This document shows, in pieces, positions 5,526 through 6,488 of a stretch of 6,488 nt of DNA. Source of the DNA: Candidatus Magasanikiibacteriota bacterium. Lineage in GTDB: Bacteria; Patescibacteriota; Patescibacteriia; Magasanikbacterales; GWA2-37-8. The position numbers were made by a program, and so were the translations under genes. Position 1 is the stretch's first letter; each line of letters starts with the position of its first letter. The notes under the pieces were generated by a model. It had not been told where the DNA came from. It was given only the letters and a program-made list of their open reading frames with translations, and did not search any database. The stretch spans positions 1 to 6,488 of the forward strand of contig JAPLWP010000150.1 of assembly GCA_026396535.1 (NCBI GenBank), read 5' to 3'.

Positions 5526-5586
5526 GACCGCCTACAACATTTAAACTCGGAACACTTCCGGGCTTAAATGTGAGGCGGTCTTTGTT
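5526..5586 (+). terminator. Long hairpin closing the GC-rich unit, possible terminator
   Basis: The stem is nearly continuous over 55 nt: GACCGCCT (5526-5533) pairs with AGGCGGTC (5573-5580), ACATTTAA (5537-5544) with TTAAATGT (5564-5571), and CGGAA (5548-5552) with TTCCG (5556-5560) around the loop CAC. About 21 pairs are Watson-Crick. TTTGTT follows, a weak T-tract, so intrinsic termination is plausible but not textbook. It lies just before the rsmI promoter. It is longer than a terminator needs to be, so another role, such as a recombination or RNA-binding site, is possible. Confidence 0.6.
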
Positions 5587-5587
5587 A

Positions 5588-5616
5588 TTGAATTATTCCC
5601 TAATATCTGCTAAAAT
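5588..5616 (+). promoter_or_regulatory. Extended -10 promoter of rsmI-metG
   Basis: TTGAAT (5588-5593; four of six to the -35 consensus) is 17 nt from TAAAAT (5611-5616; five of six to the -10 consensus), which is preceded by TGC, giving the extended -10 element. The predicted start of transcription is near 5623, only about 2 nt before the rsmI ATG at 5625, so the mRNA would be leaderless or nearly so. Confidence 0.7.
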
Positions 5617-5624
5617 AAAGGGAT

Positions 5625-6290
5625 ATGGAGACTGGAAAACTATATATAGTTGCTACGCCTATCGGCAATTTATCCGATATCACATTACGCGCTTTAGAAA
5701 CTCTCAAAAGCGTGGATTTTATTTTATGCGAAGATACACGCGTGAGTAAAAAATTATTAGATCATTATGAGATAAAAAAATCTTTGATTAGTTATCATCA
5801 ACATAGTGACTATAAAAAAGTAGCTGAAATAAAAAATTTACTCGATGCTGGAAAAAATTTAGCACTTATTACTGATGCTGGTACGCCAGGCATCAGCGAT
5901 CCTGGTAATATGCTGATTGCGGAGCTGATAAAAAAAGATGTGATGATTGTGCCGATTCCAGGAGTGTCCGCTATTGCTACCGCATTGAGCATCTGTGGAT
6001 TTCCTACTGATAAATTTTTATTTCTTGGATTTCCTCCCCACAAAAATAAACGTCAGAAATTTTTTAAAGAAGCGGTGTCGCATGAATTTACTACTGCTTT
6101 TTATGAATCCGGACATAGAATTCTCAAATGCTTAAAAGAGATGAAAGAATATATGGATCCCAAACGCCAAATCCTAGTGGGACGCGAACTTACCAAACAA
6201 TTTGAAACAATATACCGCGGTACCATTGATGAAGTCATGGGACAAATGACCGAAGAAAGAGGGGAATTTGTAGTAATAATTAGCCGATAA
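5625..6290 (+). CDS. rsmI: 16S rRNA (cytidine-1402-2'-O)-methyltransferase RsmI
   Basis: RsmI uses S-adenosylmethionine to methylate the 2'-OH of C1402 in the ribosomal decoding centre. The 221-aa protein has the tetrapyrrole methylase fold and all family landmarks: VATPIGNL (9-16), CEDTR (35-39), TDAGTPGISDPG (83-94), the SAM-binding PIPGVSA (110-116), FLGFPP (133-138) and GRELTKQFET (186-195). It is about 60 aa shorter than E. coli RsmI and ends soon after the core, so the C-terminal helical extension is absent, as expected in reduced genomes. The start is supported by family alignment (start GKLYIVATPIGNL) and by the promoter, whose start point lies right before the ATG; the AAGGG at 5618-5622 is too close to act as a normal Shine-Dalgarno site. 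metG follows after 4 bp, so the two are probably one transcription unit dedicated to translation. Confidence 0.96.
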   Translation: METGKLYIVATPIGNLSDITLRALETLKSVDFILCEDTRVSKKLLDHYEIKKSLISYHQHSDYKKVAEIKNLLDAGKNLALITDAGTPGISDPGNMLIAELIKKDVMIVPIPGVSAIATALSICGFPTDKFLFLGFPPHKNKRQKFFKEAVSHEFTTAFYESGHRILKCLKEMKEYMDPKRQILVGRELTKQFETIYRGTIDEVMGQMTEERGEFVVIISR

Positions 6291-6294
6291 ACCT

Positions 6295-6488
6295 ATGAAA
6301 AACGAACAAAACTACTATCTTACCACCACACTACCATACGTAAATGCCGATCCGCATATTGGTTTTGCTTTGGAAATTATCCAGGCTGATGTGTTGGCTC
6401 GCTATCAAAGCTTGCTTGGAAAAAAAGTTATTTTTAATACCGGTACTGATGAGCACGGACTGAAAATTTACCGCAAGGCACTAGAAAA
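6295..6488 (+). CDS. metG: Methionyl-tRNA synthetase, N-terminal part (3' truncated by window edge)
   Basis: MetRS charges initiator and elongator tRNA-Met with methionine. The 64 visible codons are open to the window end. They cover the start of the class I Rossmann fold: YYLTTTLPYVNADPHIGFAL holds the ATP-binding signature as HIGF (21-24) instead of HIGH, a variation at the last position that class I enzymes can tolerate; ADVLARYQSLLGKKVIF follows, then NTGTDEHGLKI, the family's TGTDEHG motif in the methionine site. The ATG at 6295 lies 4 bp after the rsmI stop with no clear Shine-Dalgarno site, so translation may be coupled. The zinc-binding insert, KMSKS loop and anticodon domain lie outside the window. 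Confidence 0.95.
   Translation, partial: MKNEQNYYLTTTLPYVNADPHIGFALEIIQADVLARYQSLLGKKVIFNTGTDEHGLKIYRKALE

Noticed and set aside
5526..5590. Integron attC recombination site
   Set aside because: The long imperfect hairpin is suggestive, but there is no RYYYAAC at the 5' side and no GTTRRRY at the 3' side (GTTATTG does not fit), and no integrase is in the window.
1..6488. Alternative genetic code with UGA as glycine (Absconditabacteria/Gracilibacteria type)
   Set aside because: All native genes are complete without in-frame TGA, so there is no sign of UGA recoding in the host.

Overview
The window looks like part of a small, AT-rich bacterial genome, most likely a Candidate Phyla Radiation (Patescibacteria/Parcubacteria-like) member. 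The native genes are packed with gaps of 1 to 31 bp, are rich in Lys/Asn/Ile codons, mostly lack clear Shine-Dalgarno sites, and include family members shorter than textbook ones (an RsmI of 221 aa without the usual C-terminal extension, a compact ThiI). The standard code with UGA as stop fits every gene. The lineage is an inference from style, not from a marker phylogeny.

Region 1 (1-2147) carries tRNA functions: the 3' end of proS (prolyl-tRNA synthetase), a small nucleotidyltransferase-fold protein of unknown role, and thiI (tRNA 4-thiouridine synthase). The ThiI reading frame is intact, but it appears to lack about 50 residues, including the expected catalytic cysteine. A 70-bp AT-rich gap with a palindrome follows.

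Region 2 (2218-4768) has four tightly spaced genes: a DEDDy-type 3'-5' exonuclease, an Rrf2/IscR-like regulator with three Cys-Cys pairs, a cysteine desulfurase (IscS), and a stand-alone thioredoxin-fold [2Fe-2S] protein. The last three form a minimal sulfur/Fe-S module. IscS would also be the expected sulfur donor for ThiI upstream. A strong intrinsic terminator (4788-4823) closes the run.

Region 3 (about 4824-5586) differs in base composition. A near-ideal sigma70-type promoter (4828-4856) and a short leader with a Shine-Dalgarno site drive a GC-rich 169-aa ORF that I do not recognise. It is followed by about 170 bp densely packed with hairpins, ending in a 55-nt near-continuous hairpin. 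It looks like an acquired, self-contained expression unit set between two ordinary operons, and it is the most likely novel item here.

Region 4 (5588-6488) starts with an extended -10 promoter lying almost on top of the rsmI start codon, suggesting a leaderless or near-leaderless mRNA. rsmI (16S rRNA 2'-O-methyltransferase) is followed after 4 bp by the 5' end of metG (methionyl-tRNA synthetase), which runs off the window.
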